Part shown: piece by piece, positions 32,085-32,129 of the stretch
How positions within the stretch are numbered: the stretch's first letter is position 1
Layout: each line of letters begins with the position of its first letter
Assembly (NCBI GenBank): GCA_902799245.1
Contig: CADBZY010000022.1
Coordinates: 1 to 32,129 of the forward strand
Length of the DNA: 32,129 bases
Direction: 5' to 3'
DNA from: an uncultured Ruminococcus sp.
GTDB taxonomy: Bacteria; Bacillota; Clostridia; Oscillospirales; Acutalibacteraceae
Program-made: the position numbers and the translations under genes
Notes under the pieces: model-generated
The model's input: the letters and a program-made list of their open reading frames with translations, nothing else
Database searches by the model: none
Told to the model about the DNA's origin: nothing

Positions 32085-32129
32085 AATCTCGTACAAAATA
32101 CCACTTGACAAAATGAAAAAGCCCAAAGA

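Noticed and set aside
1-32129. tRNA, rRNA, CRISPR arrays, insertion sequences, prophage or integrase genes
   Set aside because: No such sequences or genes were recognised by eye anywhere in the window.

Overview
This window looks like a chromosomal segment of a Clostridia-type Firmicute, most likely a gut Ruminococcaceae/Oscillospirales relative. The reasons are strong AGGAGG-type ribosome binding sites, TTGACA-N17-TATAAT promoters in AT-rich gaps between moderately GC-rich genes, frequent TTG/GTG starts, and a gene set including a class B sortase, DegV, LuxS, a PflX-like radical SAM protein and TerD. I see no rRNA, tRNA, CRISPR array, insertion sequence or prophage genes. The species assignment is inference.

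Layout. (1) 1-1.7 kb: a gene-free leader with several hairpins, a Gx-type membrane transporter gene, a bidirectional terminator, an XRE regulator whose promoter carries repeated motifs, and a 33-aa membrane peptide gene. (2) 1.8-6.4 kb, minus strand: one compact operon, read as cysteine desulfurase, thiI, pncC (CinA C-terminal domain), class B sortase, and a divergent CinA-N/MoCF-like protein. It combines tRNA thiolation, NMN salvage and cell-surface protein anchoring. (3) 6.5-11.9 kb, plus strand: mostly single genes with their own promoters or terminators, namely a MurL-like UDP-MurNAc-dipeptide epimerase homologue, DegV, TatD, a DEDDh exonuclease fused to a zinc ribbon, and a radical SAM protein. 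(4) 12.0-16.8 kb: a four-gene ABC operon (ATPase, permease, GldG-like, DUF4340) resembling the GldA/F/G system, closed by a very strong terminator. (5) 16.9-20.4 kb: a membrane-anchored alpha/beta hydrolase, divergent from a glycerol kinase plus monoacylglycerol-lipase-like operon. (6) 20.5-25.4 kb, minus strand: a divergent type IIA topoisomerase pair (B then A subunit) followed closely by luxS. (7) 25.6-29.7 kb: a PMCA-like Ca2+ P-type ATPase followed by two TerD-family proteins, probably a calcium/stress module. (8) 29.7-32.1 kb: a GNAT acetyltransferase, cysteine synthase, and a six-TM membrane protein gene broken by a one-base frameshift in a T run.

The most interesting parts are the Ca2+-ATPase/TerD cluster with a three-half-site repeat upstream of terD, the GldFG/DUF4340 operon in a presumably non-gliding Firmicute, the MurL homologue without an adjacent MurD2, the physically split CinA domains flanking a sortase, and the divergent topoisomerase II pair next to luxS.
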